Positions 6,858 to 16,203 of a DNA stretch of 64,000 nucleotides are shown here, in pieces. Below the pieces are notes generated by a model, which was not told the origin of the DNA, did not search any database, and saw nothing but the letters and a program-made list of their open reading frames with translations. Each line of letters begins with the position of its first letter. Position 1 is the stretch's first letter. The translations under genes were made by a program, and so were the position numbers. The DNA comes from Nevskiaceae bacterium (GTDB taxonomy: Bacteria > Pseudomonadota > Gammaproteobacteria > Steroidobacterales > Steroidobacteraceae), in the NCBI GenBank assembly GCA_018883185.1, contig VEQP01000001.1, positions 62,001 through 126,000 on the forward strand, in the 5' to 3' direction.

Positions 6858-9635
6858 ATGAGTCATTTCACCCGAATCATCGGAATGGGCGCCTCTGCGC
6901 TGCTTGCTGCTGGAACCCAAAGCGTGATGGCGGACCAGGCGGCGCCCGCCGGTGCCAATGAGCTGACGGAGGTTGTGGTGCTGGGGTCACGCCCGATCGC
7001 CGAGTCCGAAGCTGCTGCGCTGCGGATCCAGAGAAATTCCGACAACCTCATCGCGGTTGCGGCGGCTGATGCGGTCGGTCGTCTTCCGGACCAGAACATC
7101 GCGCAAGCTGCCAGCCGCGTACCGGGCGTTGCTGTCGAGCGTGATCAAGGACAAGCCCGATACATCAGCCTACGCGGTGCGCCGAACTATTGGACCACGC
7201 TCAGCTTCGATGGCATCAACGTGGTCAGCCCGGAGGGCCGGGATGCGCGGTACGACTCTGTTCCCTCGGCGATCGCCTCGCAGATTATCGTGACCAAGGC
7301 TGTGACGCCCGATATGCCGAGCGAAACGATCTCCGGTAACGTCAATATCGTCACGCGTTCCGCGTTTGACTTTGACGGACAAAAAATTTCCGGCAAGGCC
7401 GGCTATGGTAAAGCCTCGCTCGGTGATCGCCCGCAGTACGAAGGCTCGGCCGTGTTCTCCAATCGTTTCGAGACCGGTGGCGGCGAAGTGGGTGTTGTGT
7501 TTTCAGCGACCTATTTCGAACGTGAGATGGTGACGGACAACTTCGAGACCGACTACGAGCGCGTCTCGCAGGACCAACGACCCGACAATCAGACTCGCTT
7601 TTGGGCTCACGAAGCGGAAAACAAACTGTACCGCCTGACTCGGAAAAACTGGTCCGCCTCGGGTCGCATGGACTGGCGTGATGGCGGTAACGAAGTGTCG
7701 CTACGCTCGATTTACACGATATTCACAGACGATGAAGCGCGTGATAACTACCGGTTCGACTTGGACGATCGGCAATCCGATCTCGTCGCCCAAACGGCCA
7801 GTTGCACGCCGACCTTGAACACGACGCCGACGACCTCGGGGTACGCAGACCTCTGTATCGGCAACACCCCGCAAAAAGGCACGGTGTACGGCATCGACAT
7901 TCGCCAGCGTTCGACGCTGCGGGCATTTCGTCAGTCGATCTTCACCAACACCCTCGAGGGCAAGCACTCGATCGGTGAATCGTGGAGTTTGAACTGGCTC
8001 GGCAACTACACCGAGTCGAAGGATGATCGTTCGGTGGTCGGTGAGGCCAGTTGGGAGAGCCCGAGCACGCGGACCCTGCGCCCGACGGTCAGTTACGACT
8101 TCAGCGATATCAATCGTTCACGATTGCAGTTGTTCACCACGCTGCAACTGGCTTCGCCGACGCGTTTTCAGGCTGGAATCCCCGTCTCGGCCATCGACAC
8201 CTTCACCAAGCCGCTGGTGTCATTGACGGCTTTGGACGCGATCGACACGACCAAGGCGTATACGGGTCGGTTGTACGTGTCGAGGGATCTGCAAGCACTC
8301 GGCGGCGATGCGACCGTCAAGCTTGGTGTGCAGTTCGATCAGCGCACCAAGGTGGTTGACGAGAAGAACTTGGTGCTTAACACGGCTGCGCAGTTCACCA
8401 CGATTGGTCTGTCTACCGACTACAACCAGTTCTCGCTGGATAAAGCCTTCCTCGGCAAGATCCCGATGGACTACACCTTCCGGTATTTCGATCCAGCCAA
8501 GATGCGTACGGCCGTGAGCGCTGCCCGAAACAGTTTCACCTTGCAGCCTGTGCCTGCCAACTTCTACGACGTCCGGGAGCAGGTGCTCGCGGGTTACCTC
8601 ATGGGAACGGTGAAGTGGGACTGGGGCTCTGCCGTAGCCGGCGTTCGTGTGGAGAAGTTGGATAACCGCGGCATCGCCAACGGCACGGTAGCTGGAGCAT
8701 CTCGGCTGATCACGGCGGAAGCGAGCGATACGCAGATTTTCCCGAGTCTGCACGTCAACTACAACGTGGACGAGAGTAAGAAACTGCGTTTTTCATTGAC
8801 CAGTGGTGCAGCGCGCGCGGACTATGACCAGATCCGGCCGAACGTGGTGGTCAACGATGCCAACTTGACGATCTCCGGCGGTAATCCGGCCGTCAAGCCT
8901 GAACAAGCGCGCGGTGCCGATGCGTACTTCGAGTGGTATGTGGAGCCGCAGGGTTATCTGATGGCGGGCGTGTTCTACAAGCGCGTCAGTGATGTGCTCT
9001 ACCGTCAGTCACGGGTCTTTAACTCCGATGCGCTAAACAGCAACGGGATTGATCGTTCCGGTTACGTTTATTCGGGTATCACCAACGGTGGCGATGGCTA
9101 CCTGAAGGGGTTCGAGGTTGCTGCCCAGTTGCAGCTTGAGCCGTGGATCGGTTCAATCGGTCTGCCCGAGTGGATGGGTGGCTTCGGGTTTCGCGCGACG
9201 GCAACGTTCAATGACAGTGAGGTCACGAAGCCTGCCGTTGGCACGGTTCCGGCGCGCAAGCTCCGGCTTCCGGGTACCTCGGACGAGGTGTACAACGTCG
9301 CGCTGTATTACGAAAAGTACGGCGCCTCGGTACAGCTGAGCTATCAGCAGCGTTCCTTGTGGCTCGATTCCTTCGCGGATGATCTGGCCGATGCCGGCGA
9401 CACCTACTGGGCCGCCGACGACGAACTCGATTTGTCGGCTCGGTATGCCGTCAATAAAAACTTCGAGATTTACTTCGATGCAACCAATCTGCTGAACAAC
9501 TCCGGTCGGCGTTTTTCGGAGCCGGGTAACTTGCTCACGGCCACCGGAGTTCCCTCCGGATTCATTAGCAAGCAGACGATCGAGTGGGAGAGTTTCGGTC
9601 GTCGGTATGCTGCCGGGGTGCGATTCACATTCTGA
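6858..9635 (+). CDS. TonB-dependent outer-membrane receptor, phytase-linked type
   Basis: The 925-residue protein has a signal peptide, a TonB box region (ELTEVVVLGSRP, residues about 35-46), a plug domain (VGRLPDQNIAQAASRVPGVAVERDQG, ISLRGAPNYWTTLSFDGI) and a 22-strand barrel ending in YAAGVRFTF. The N-terminal plug signature RLPDxNxAEAxxRxPGV-type is shared by receptors of the Caulobacter/Xanthomonas TonB family often found beside phytases and other hydrolases. A good Shine-Dalgarno (GGGAGGG) precedes the ATG. The stop overlaps the start of the phosphatase gene (TGATG), so both are cotranscribed. The probable cargo is phytate, inositol phosphates or another organic phosphate. The ligand is inference. 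Confidence 0.9.
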   Translation: MSHFTRIIGMGASALLAAGTQSVMADQAAPAGANELTEVVVLGSRPIAESEAAALRIQRNSDNLIAVAAADAVGRLPDQNIAQAASRVPGVAVERDQGQARYISLRGAPNYWTTLSFDGINVVSPEGRDARYDSVPSAIASQIIVTKAVTPDMPSETISGNVNIVTRSAFDFDGQKISGKAGYGKASLGDRPQYEGSAVFSNRFETGGGEVGVVFSATYFEREMVTDNFETDYERVSQDQRPDNQTRFWAHEAENKLYRLTRKNWSASGRMDWRDGGNEVSLRSIYTIFTDDEARDNYRFDLDDRQSDLVAQTASCTPTLNTTPTTSGYADLCIGNTPQKGTVYGIDIRQRSTLRAFRQSIFTNTLEGKHSIGESWSLNWLGNYTESKDDRSVVGEASWESPSTRTLRPTVSYDFSDINRSRLQLFTTLQLASPTRFQAGIPVSAIDTFTKPLVSLTALDAIDTTKAYTGRLYVSRDLQALGGDATVKLGVQFDQRTKVVDEKNLVLNTAAQFTTIGLSTDYNQFSLDKAFLGKIPMDYTFRYFDPAKMRTAVSAARNSFTLQPVPANFYDVREQVLAGYLMGTVKWDWGSAVAGVRVEKLDNRGIANGTVAGASRLITAEASDTQIFPSLHVNYNVDESKKLRFSLTSGAARADYDQIRPNVVVNDANLTISGGNPAVKPEQARGADAYFEWYVEPQGYLMAGVFYKRVSDVLYRQSRVFNSDALNSNGIDRSGYVYSGITNGGDGYLKGFEVAAQLQLEPWIGSIGLPEWMGGFGFRATATFNDSEVTKPAVGTVPARKLRLPGTSDEVYNVALYYEKYGASVQLSYQQRSLWLDSFADDLADAGDTYWAADDELDLSARYAVNKNFEIYFDATNLLNNSGRRFSEPGNLLTATGVPSGFISKQTIEWESFGRRYAAGVRFTF

Positions 9636-11071
9636 TGTCGACTCTTCGCCGTTCGGTGCGATCCCGTCGGGGTTGGATGGTGGCGAGCGTCGCGGTGGCG
9701 CTCGCCAGCCTCGCGGGTATCGCTGCCGGGCACACTGAGCACGGCAATACGCTCACTCGACCGGGAGATGCTCGCTACCACCCGACGCGTCATCCCGATC
9801 GCATCGTGCTCATTCCAGGTGCGGACGCGGCACGGCAGGCGGCCGTCAGTTGGCGGACGGGCGCGCGAGTGCGACAGTCGCAGTTGCAGTGGACTCGGGC
9901 CGTTGACTCCCCGGGCTTGCAGCTGTCCGCGATCACCGTGATGGGGCAAACGCGGCCATTGAAGAGCGGTAACGGGCTTGCGCATCACCACTCTGTCAGG
10001 CTGTCCGGTTTGGAGCCCGATACGCTGTACGCTTACCGCGTGCGGGGCGATGACACTTGGAGCGAATGGCTGCAGTTCAGGACGGCGGCAGACGCCTTTA
10101 AACCGTTCTCTTTCCTTTACTTCGGGGATGCCCAAAACTCGGTTCGCTCGCATTTCTCGCGGGTGATCCGCGGCGGTTTTCGTGCCTCTCCGGACGTCTC
10201 ATTGCTACTTCACGCAGGTGATCTCGTGAATCAGCGAGAAGGAAATCACGACGATGAGTGGGGCGAATGGTTCGAAGCGGGCGGATTCCTGCATGGCATG
10301 GTGGCGACGCTACCGGTAGCCGGCAACCACGAGTACCTGACGATCGAGACGCCCGGTAAACCGGAGCGACGGGTTCTAGGTCCGCACTGGACTAGTCAGT
10401 TCAGCCCTCCTCGCAACGGGCCCGCTGGCTTTGAGGATACGGTGTATTTCGTACGTTACTCAGGCGTGCTGTTTGTGGTGCTGGATTCGATGCGCGCTCT
10501 GGATGAGGACGGGGCCGCTGCGGTCCAAGGGAGGTGGCTCGATGATGTGCTCACTCGTGACCAGTCCCGCTGGGTGATCATCAGCCATCACCATCCCGTA
10601 TTCTCGGTAGCGTTGGGCCGGGATAATCCGGCCCTGCGCAAGCATTGGATGCCGATCTACGAGCGGCACGGTGTTGATCTGGTGCTGCAAGGTCACGACC
10701 ACGCCTACGGACGCGGACACAATGTCGCCGAAGGCCGCAATACGGTCGGCGACTCGGGCGGTCCGGTGTATGTCGTCTCTGTTGCCGGCCCCAAACAGTA
10801 CATCGCCGCGGATAGCGCGCGAGGGGGTCTTGAGCGTATCGGTGAAGACATGCAGCTATATCAATTGATTCGTCTCGAAGTGGATCGGCTGCACTATCAA
10901 TCGCTGACCATGAGCGATCGCGTGTACGACGCCTTCGAACTCGCGTATCGACCGGGGGAGCCGAAGAGGTTCATTCCACGGCTTGCCCCCGGTCTCAACG
11001 AAACACGCTGCGCCAATCCGACTCCACCCCGAAAAACGCGTTGTTGGGAAGGCGACGAACTCACTCGTTGA
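9635..11071 (+). CDS. Exported purple-acid-phosphatase-like metallophosphatase
   Basis: Starting in TGATG overlap with the receptor gene, this 478-residue protein has an Arg-rich signal (WMVASVAVALASLAGIAAG). An N-terminal fibronectin III-like domain (about 45-150, ending TLYAYRVRGDDTWSEWLQF) follows, then a calcineurin-type phosphatase domain. Metal ligands are visible: FLYFGDAQ, HAGDLV, VAGNHEY, ISHHHPVFS and QGHDHAYGR. This two-domain order is that of purple acid phosphatases. It likely releases phosphate from organic esters outside the inner membrane and works with the phytase and receptor. Its dedicated substrate is not evident. Confidence 0.9.
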   Translation: MSTLRRSVRSRRGWMVASVAVALASLAGIAAGHTEHGNTLTRPGDARYHPTRHPDRIVLIPGADAARQAAVSWRTGARVRQSQLQWTRAVDSPGLQLSAITVMGQTRPLKSGNGLAHHHSVRLSGLEPDTLYAYRVRGDDTWSEWLQFRTAADAFKPFSFLYFGDAQNSVRSHFSRVIRGGFRASPDVSLLLHAGDLVNQREGNHDDEWGEWFEAGGFLHGMVATLPVAGNHEYLTIETPGKPERRVLGPHWTSQFSPPRNGPAGFEDTVYFVRYSGVLFVVLDSMRALDEDGAAAVQGRWLDDVLTRDQSRWVIISHHHPVFSVALGRDNPALRKHWMPIYERHGVDLVLQGHDHAYGRGHNVAEGRNTVGDSGGPVYVVSVAGPKQYIAADSARGGLERIGEDMQLYQLIRLEVDRLHYQSLTMSDRVYDAFELAYRPGEPKRFIPRLAPGLNETRCANPTPPRKTRCWEGDELTR

Positions 11072-11086
11072 CTGCCAGCGTCACTG

Positions 11087-12085
11087 CTACCACCGCTCGA
11101 TGACCCACAGGTACAGTGGCAGTCCGAGCAGAATGTTGAACGGGAAGGTCACGGCCAGCGACATCGTGAAGTAGAGACTCGGATTGGCCTCGGGGATTGC
11201 GTAGCGGACGACCGCTGGTACCACGATGTACGAGGCCGATGCAGCGAGCACGGTAAGCAGGAAAGTATCCCCCAGAGACAGCCCAAACAGTTTCGCAAGC
11301 CCCATCGCGACCGCTGCGTTGAAGAGCGGCATGAGAATGCCGAAAGCACCCAAGAACACGCCGTTGCTGCGCACGTCCTTCGCCCGCTTGGCGACGAGCA
11401 GACCCATATCGAGCAGGAAAAACGCTAGCACGCCTTTTTGCAGATCCGTGAACGGCTTCATGGCCTGCTTGCCCTCATCGCCCGTCAAGAAGCCGATCAA
11501 CACGCCGCCCAGCAACAGCAGGTGGGCGCCGTCGGTGAAGGCTTCATGCAACACATTGCGCAAGCTCAGAGGCTCGGTTCCCGTTCCAGCGGGTGCGGCA
11601 TGGGTGACGGCGTTTGAGTTCGCTCGCGAGCGTACGTAACTCGCCAACAGCACCGCCATGATGATCGCGGGGGACTCCATCAGCACGAGCGCGACCGCCA
11701 TGTATCCGCCGGTGGCAATGGCTTGCTGTTCGGCATAGGCCGTCGCCGTGATGAATGTCACGGCGCTGACTGAACCATAAGTGGCTGCTACGGCGGCGGC
11801 GTCGAAGGGACTCATCCGCCGTCGCAGCACCATGAATGACCACGCGGGTACCGCCAATGCCAGCAGGGCCGCAGCGAGCAGAGCCCAGCCCATAGCGGGT
11901 GTGAAGCCTGTCGCTGCGAGACTCGTCCCGCCCTTGAAGCCGACTACCAACAACAGGTAGAGCGAGCAGAATTTCGCGGCCGCGGCCGGAACTTCGAGAT
12001 TGGATCGCAGGGCGCCGACGAGGATACCAAAGAAAAAAAGCAGGATCTCCGGATCGATGAGACTGGCAAAGAGCGAGGAGTTCAT
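11087..12085 (-). CDS. SbtA-like sodium-dependent bicarbonate transporter family (DUF897)
   Basis: The 332-residue hydrophobic protein has about ten membrane helices in two halves and matches the SbtA/DUF897 family: IDPEILLFFFGILVGALRSN at the N-terminus, KFCSLYLLLVVGFKGG, and in the second half GVLAFFLLDMGLLVAKRAKD and LTVLAASASYIVVPAVVRYA. SbtA takes up bicarbonate with sodium in cyanobacteria. Homologues are common in proteobacteria with no proven substrate. The partner SbtB (a PII-like protein) is not next to it. The divergent LysR gene is the likely regulator. Bicarbonate supply would suit anaplerotic carboxylation in a photoheterotroph, which is inference. Confidence 0.88.
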   Translation of the reverse strand: MNSSLFASLIDPEILLFFFGILVGALRSNLEVPAAAAKFCSLYLLLVVGFKGGTSLAATGFTPAMGWALLAAALLALAVPAWSFMVLRRRMSPFDAAAVAATYGSVSAVTFITATAYAEQQAIATGGYMAVALVLMESPAIIMAVLLASYVRSRANSNAVTHAAPAGTGTEPLSLRNVLHEAFTDGAHLLLLGGVLIGFLTGDEGKQAMKPFTDLQKGVLAFFLLDMGLLVAKRAKDVRSNGVFLGAFGILMPLFNAAVAMGLAKLFGLSLGDTFLLTVLAASASYIVVPAVVRYAIPEANPSLYFTMSLAVTFPFNILLGLPLYLWVIERW

Positions 12086-12123
12086 GGCGCAGAAATTTAG
12101 GGTTAAATATAAATTCCGTCTAA

Positions 12124-12136
12124 TTCAAATATTGAA
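12124..12136. promoter_or_regulatory. Palindromic T-N11-A site, candidate LysR operator
   Basis: TTCAAATATTGAA is a perfect inverted repeat with T at one end and A at the other, the T-N11-A form bound by LysR-type regulators. It lies in the AT-rich 84-base gap between the SbtA-like gene and the divergent LysR gene, 33 bases before the LysR start. Confidence 0.55.
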
Positions 12137-12169
12137 CACAAAAGTTAAAGTAAATTAAATTGATACCCT

Positions 12170-13048
12170 ATGAGCTCTCTGAACTACCACCACCTGCGCT
12201 ACTTCTGGGCCATTGCCCATGAGCGCAGCGTGACGCGTGCCGCTGCACGGCTGCACGTGTCACCCAGTGCCTTGTCGATCCAGTTGCGCCAGCTCGAAGA
12301 TCGGCTCGGACAAACGCTTTTCGAGCGCAAGAACCGCCAGATCGAACTCACCGAGGCGGGTCGGTTGACGCTCGAATACGCCGACACCATTTTCCGCACC
12401 GGCGAGGAGCTCGTGAGCACACTGAAGGGTGGCGCGCGCCCCGGCCGCGCCGTGCTGCGCGTCGGTGCAGTCGCCACACTATCCAGAAACTTTCAGCTCG
12501 GATGGTTGAAGCCACTGCTGCCGCGCGATGACGTCGAGCTCGTGCTTCGCTCAGGCACGTTACGAGAGTTATTGCCGCAGCTCGCCGGCCATTCTCTCGA
12601 TGTTGTGCTCACCAACACGGCTGTGCCGCGCGACAAGACGACCCCATGGCGAATTTCCAAGATCGGGGAGCAGGATGCGAGTCTTGTTGGGCACCCGCAC
12701 AAAGCTCGCAAGCGTTTTGTTTTTCCTGAAAGCTTGAGGGATACGCCCATCGTGCTACCAGGTCCCGAGAGCAGTCTGCGTGAGTCCTTCGATACGCTGA
12801 TGGAGCAGGCTGGTGTACGACCCCTGGTAGCCGCCGAGGTGGACGATATGGCCATGCTGCGCTTGATGGCCAGAGAAACCCGCGGGGTGGCGCTGGTACC
12901 GCCGGTCGTGGTTAAAGACGAGTTAGAACGGAAAGTACTTGTCGAGTGGGCGCGTGTGCCGGGCTTGAAAGAAACGTTCTACGCCGTAACCGCCTCCCGT
13001 CGGTTTGCTAACCCATTGCTGAAGTTACTGATCGCCGGCTCTGCCTGA
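12170..13048 (+). CDS. LysR-family transcriptional regulator, NhaR-like
   Basis: The 292-residue protein opens with the LysR winged helix (LNYHHLRYFWAIAHERSVTRAAARLHVSPSALS, residues 4-36; QLRQLEDRLGQTLFERK). The NYHHLRYFW form is typical of the NhaR branch, which answers sodium or ion stress. The effector domain (about 90-290) is complete. NhaR-type control would suit a neighbouring sodium-coupled transporter such as SbtA. The last 24 bases overlap the convergent NUDIX gene. Confidence 0.9.
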   Translation: MSSLNYHHLRYFWAIAHERSVTRAAARLHVSPSALSIQLRQLEDRLGQTLFERKNRQIELTEAGRLTLEYADTIFRTGEELVSTLKGGARPGRAVLRVGAVATLSRNFQLGWLKPLLPRDDVELVLRSGTLRELLPQLAGHSLDVVLTNTAVPRDKTTPWRISKIGEQDASLVGHPHKARKRFVFPESLRDTPIVLPGPESSLRESFDTLMEQAGVRPLVAAEVDDMAMLRLMARETRGVALVPPVVVKDELERKVLVEWARVPGLKETFYAVTASRRFANPLLKLLIAGSA

Positions 13049-13597
13049 GGTCAACCGCCGTGCTTTCGCGAGTAAACGCCTGAGCGCCTCGTCATCAACG
13101 AGCGCATTGGCCTCGTCGAAACTGAACCATGCAATCGCCGCGGACTCATCGACGTTGATTGTGAGACGCCGCGGCTCCTCGGCCACCATTAAAAAGCGTA
13201 GATCAAGATGGTGATGGGCAGGCTCGTCGCCGCGCGCAGGGATGAGATGGACATCCACATCGAGCAAGGTCGGCATCGCCTCGTGCAGGCGGACCTCGCA
13301 GCCTGTTTCCTCGCGCGCCTCGCGCAGGGCGGTTAGATGCATGAACCCACCATCGCCCGGTTCGGCATGACCGCCTGGTTGCAGCCAGCGACGTAACTTA
13401 CGGTGATGCAGTAGCGCAACTTTACCTGCGTCAACATCGACTACGACGGCGCTCGCGGTGAAGTGTGCGACGGCCTGGTGTCGCGAAAACGGCTGCTCGA
13501 GTTGCGGCCAGAGTCTGCGCATTTCAGCAAGGCTGCGCGCCTCGTCGACATCGGCCGCTTGGTGTTGATCGAGCAGTTGTTGCAGGGTGCGCGGCAT
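13025..13597 (-). CDS. NUDIX hydrolase
   Basis: From the ATG at 13597 (GGCGAGG just upstream) the protein has 190 residues. The NUDIX box is present: GGHAEPGD near residues 75-82 and REAREETGCEV near 92-102, holding the metal-binding Glu residues. LHHRKLRRWLQPGGH before the box resembles the YfcD/ADP-ribose pyrophosphatase-like group. It hydrolyses a nucleoside diphosphate linked to another group, probably as house-cleaning in the cytoplasm. It lies 26 bases after the BNR-protein gene on the same strand and may be its cotranscribed last gene. Specific substrate unknown. Confidence 0.87.
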   Translation of the reverse strand: MPRTLQQLLDQHQAADVDEARSLAEMRRLWPQLEQPFSRHQAVAHFTASAVVVDVDAGKVALLHHRKLRRWLQPGGHAEPGDGGFMHLTALREAREETGCEVRLHEAMPTLLDVDVHLIPARGDEPAHHHLDLRFLMVAEEPRRLTINVDESAAIAWFSFDEANALVDDEALRRLLAKARRLTSGRAGDQ

Positions 13598-13623
13598 GGC
13601 CTCGCCGAGTATTAACGCGGACG

Positions 13624-14901
13624 CTACGGTCGCCAGCGTAGTGTCATGACGGAGCGGTCTTGTTGCCACGCGACTTGAATCGATCCATCGGGGTGTGCTG
13701 CGAGGGCCGGTAGTCGTGCGATGCCGGGTGGGATCGGCAGCATCGTGGGGTCCGAAAAAGTTTGCCCGCCATCGTCGGAGACGCTGGCGAATAGACGATA
13801 GTCGTCGGTATTGAGCCGTGCTTGCCAAACGACAAACAGTCGACGCCCGGCGAAAGCCAAGGCGGGCGCGTCAGAGCGCTTTGCTGCGGGGTGCAGCGCG
13901 CGCGGCGCAGACCAACTCTTTCCGCTGTCGTCTGACCAGGCTGTATAGACCCCATCGGGCTGCTCCGCGCCCGCGTAAAATGCCGTTGCCCACTTATTGC
14001 CTTTGATAGCGATCGCGGTGGGTTTTCGTGGGCATCCCTCCAATTCCCAGCGCGCGCCGGCGACGCGATGACGGGAGTCGAGGTGCCGACCCTGATCCGA
14101 GAATACGACGATTTCGTTGTCGCGGAATTTTCCATCGACCAGTCGCGTGCCCAGAATGAGGCGGCCGCGCGAATCCACTGCAGACGTGAGTTGGCAGCAC
14201 GGACATACCATCGATGGGAGGATTTCGAAGTCCGGTGTGAATGTCTTGCCGTCATCCGAGGATACGGTCAATGCGGCACGCGCAGTTTCTCCGCCCGTCA
14301 TGGTCCTCGTATCGATCCAGGCGACATAAACCTGTCGTTGTGGTCCAGTCGCGATCGTCGCGAAGCTGCCTCCGTCGTCTTTAGTCAGCCCGTCACTCAG
14401 TGCATCAATGTTAAGTCGACGCGGCGTGTCGAAAGCCAAACGATCACCCGTCGCCCGAACATACAAGGCCACCGTTTCGCTTTCGCCGGTCGTGCTGTTG
14501 CGTGCGTTGCCGGGATACACGATATGAACCACGCCATTCTGGCTGACCGCGATGCGTGGCTTGCTGATCGAGAAACCCCAGACGTCGCCATTGCCCGGGT
14601 TGAGTTGTTGCGGCGGTGAAAACGAGCGGCCCCCATCAGTCGATCTCGCGAAGTACAGGTTCGTCGACGAGTCGTGAGAGTGCCCTCGTGCAGCGATCTG
14701 CGCCGCGTTCGGCGGCGCCGTATTTTCGCCGAGCCATACGATATTGACGGACCCATCAGGTCCGATCGCGAGGTCCGGGCTTTGTGCCGCCATGGATGGT
14801 GGGCTAACCGCCGTCCATTCGACGGCGTGGGCGGTCTGTCCTGCAGCCAGTAGTAAGAACACACCCCATGCCCACGCATGGGGGTGTCGGAAAGGCATCA
14901 T
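13624..14901 (-). CDS. Exported BNR-repeat (sialidase-fold) protein with CPCC motif, paralogue A
   Basis: The ATG at 14901 overlaps the previous stop (ATGA) and opens a signal peptide (WAWGVFLLLAAGQTAHA). The 425-residue product has four Asp-box repeats (STDGGRSF, SSDDGKTF, SDDSGKSW, SDDGGQTF), so it should fold as a six-bladed propeller of the sialidase/BNR type. The classic sialidase Arg triad and FRIP motif are not apparent, so glycosidase activity is doubtful. Odd features are MVCPCCQLTSA between repeats, a further Cys in LEGCPRKPTAIA, and a His-containing segment ARGHSHDSS. All are mirrored in the upstream paralogue. A metal-binding or redox role is possible. Function unknown. Confidence 0.72.
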   Translation of the reverse strand: MMPFRHPHAWAWGVFLLLAAGQTAHAVEWTAVSPPSMAAQSPDLAIGPDGSVNIVWLGENTAPPNAAQIAARGHSHDSSTNLYFARSTDGGRSFSPPQQLNPGNGDVWGFSISKPRIAVSQNGVVHIVYPGNARNSTTGESETVALYVRATGDRLAFDTPRRLNIDALSDGLTKDDGGSFATIATGPQRQVYVAWIDTRTMTGGETARAALTVSSDDGKTFTPDFEILPSMVCPCCQLTSAVDSRGRLILGTRLVDGKFRDNEIVVFSDQGRHLDSRHRVAGARWELEGCPRKPTAIAIKGNKWATAFYAGAEQPDGVYTAWSDDSGKSWSAPRALHPAAKRSDAPALAFAGRRLFVVWQARLNTDDYRLFASVSDDGGQTFSDPTMLPIPPGIARLPALAAHPDGSIQVAWQQDRSVMTLRWRP

Positions 14902-16178
14902 CGTCCCGGAACCGCCGTTGCCCAGACGCGATCGGCTTGCTGCCATACCAATTGGAAGTTGCCATCCGGCCTCACGGCCGCTGCGGGGTACTGGGCTACA
15001 CCCGGCGGTGAGTCGAGTTCCTGAATGTCGCCCGTTGGCGTTCCCGAGAGATCAAACAGACGGTAAAACACGCGACGTGGGCCGCTACCGACTTTGGCAT
15101 GCCAGGCCAGCAGCACCTTCGAGCCATTGACGGCGATTGTTGGCGCATCAGACACCGCTGCTGTCGGGTGCACGATCCCGAGCGACTTGAACGACTGTCC
15201 TGAATCGCTCGACACAGAAAAGATCACGCCCGGGGTGGTCTCGCCACCATTGTGAACGGCAGCGAAGACCCGTGAGTCGTGTACCGCCGTGACCGTAGGC
15301 TTCAGCGGGCAGCCGGCTATTTGCCAAGGCTCCCCGCCGATCGCTTGACGTTGGCCACGCGCTTTGTCTTGACGCGTCAGGGTCATGACTGTCGCAGGCC
15401 GGAAGCTGTCCTTCTCGACTCGGCGCGATCCGAGCAGGATCTCTGATCGAGCGTTGGCGACGGCCGTCAACTGGCAGCAGGGGCAGACGCCTGTATCGAT
15501 CAGCTGTTTCTCTGCTGCGAACGTCTTGCCGTCATCTTGCGATGTGGTGCCGTAAAGTGCTCCCGAGTCGCTGTCGGGCTTCATGTGTCGAGTGTCGATC
15601 CAATACACATGCACACTGCCATCGGGGGCCGCGACCAAGGTTCCGAACGCCGCAGCGCTGGCGAAGCCTCCATGGATGACGCCGCTCATATCCTGATCAG
15701 TGATCGCTGAGAGCACCTTCGGCGACTCGAAAGATCGCCCGCCGTCGATCGAGCGGGTGTAATGAGTCGTCAGCAGCGTCTTTTGCAGCTTCGGATGGGT
15801 GTCATTTGCCGCATACGACACGTGCCACGTGCCGTTGGGTGTGCCGACGACTCGCGGGCGACTGACCTGCTGCCCCCACACGGCACCCGCGGTGGAATTC
15901 ACTTTGACGGGAGTAGCAAACGATGCGCCGCCGTCTTTGGATACCGCGACATACACGTCTGTGACAGCCAAGTGGCGATCATGATTGTGCTCGCCTGCAG
16001 ATTTTTCCTGCGGGGCGCGATCGACCCACAGCACCGCGATCTCGCCTTTACTGTTTACCGCGATATCCGGGGCCGCAGCTTTCTGGCCCTCCGGCGATAG
16101 CCCTGTCGAAGCCGCAAAACTCGTGCCACTCAACCCTGTGGCGAGTAACGCCAGCACCCATCGTTTTGTCCTAGTCAT
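14898..16178 (-). CDS. Exported BNR-repeat (sialidase-fold) protein with CPCC motif, paralogue B
   Basis: The start at 16178 is chosen because it directly precedes the signal peptide (TRTKRWVLALLATGLSGTSFAAS). An ATG 18 bases earlier is also possible. The 426-residue protein has Asp boxes SKDGGASF, SIDGGRSF, SQDDGKTF and SSDSGQSF. Like paralogue A it carries GVCPCCQLTAVANARSE, a Cys in IAGCPLKPTVTA, and a His-rich segment SAGEHNHDRH before the first Asp box. The two genes look like a tandem duplication kept as a translationally coupled pair. They lie 25 bases after a membrane-protein gene with its own His cluster. Function unknown; exported scaffold or metal-handling propeller is a guess. Confidence 0.72.
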   Translation of the reverse strand: MTRTKRWVLALLATGLSGTSFAASTGLSPEGQKAAAPDIAVNSKGEIAVLWVDRAPQEKSAGEHNHDRHLAVTDVYVAVSKDGGASFATPVKVNSTAGAVWGQQVSRPRVVGTPNGTWHVSYAANDTHPKLQKTLLTTHYTRSIDGGRSFESPKVLSAITDQDMSGVIHGGFASAAAFGTLVAAPDGSVHVYWIDTRHMKPDSDSGALYGTTSQDDGKTFAAEKQLIDTGVCPCCQLTAVANARSEILLGSRRVEKDSFRPATVMTLTRQDKARGQRQAIGGEPWQIAGCPLKPTVTAVHDSRVFAAVHNGGETTPGVIFSVSSDSGQSFKSLGIVHPTAAVSDAPTIAVNGSKVLLAWHAKVGSGPRRVFYRLFDLSGTPTGDIQELDSPPGVAQYPAAAVRPDGNFQLVWQQADRVWATAVPGR

Positions 16179-16203
16179 GGTTACAACAACCCCCATCTGA
16201 TAA

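Noticed and set aside
9470-10153. 227-codon frame on the minus strand
   Set aside because: It is antisense to the end of the TonB receptor gene and the start of the phosphatase gene. Composition is Arg/Pro/His-rich, as expected for a high-GC shadow frame.
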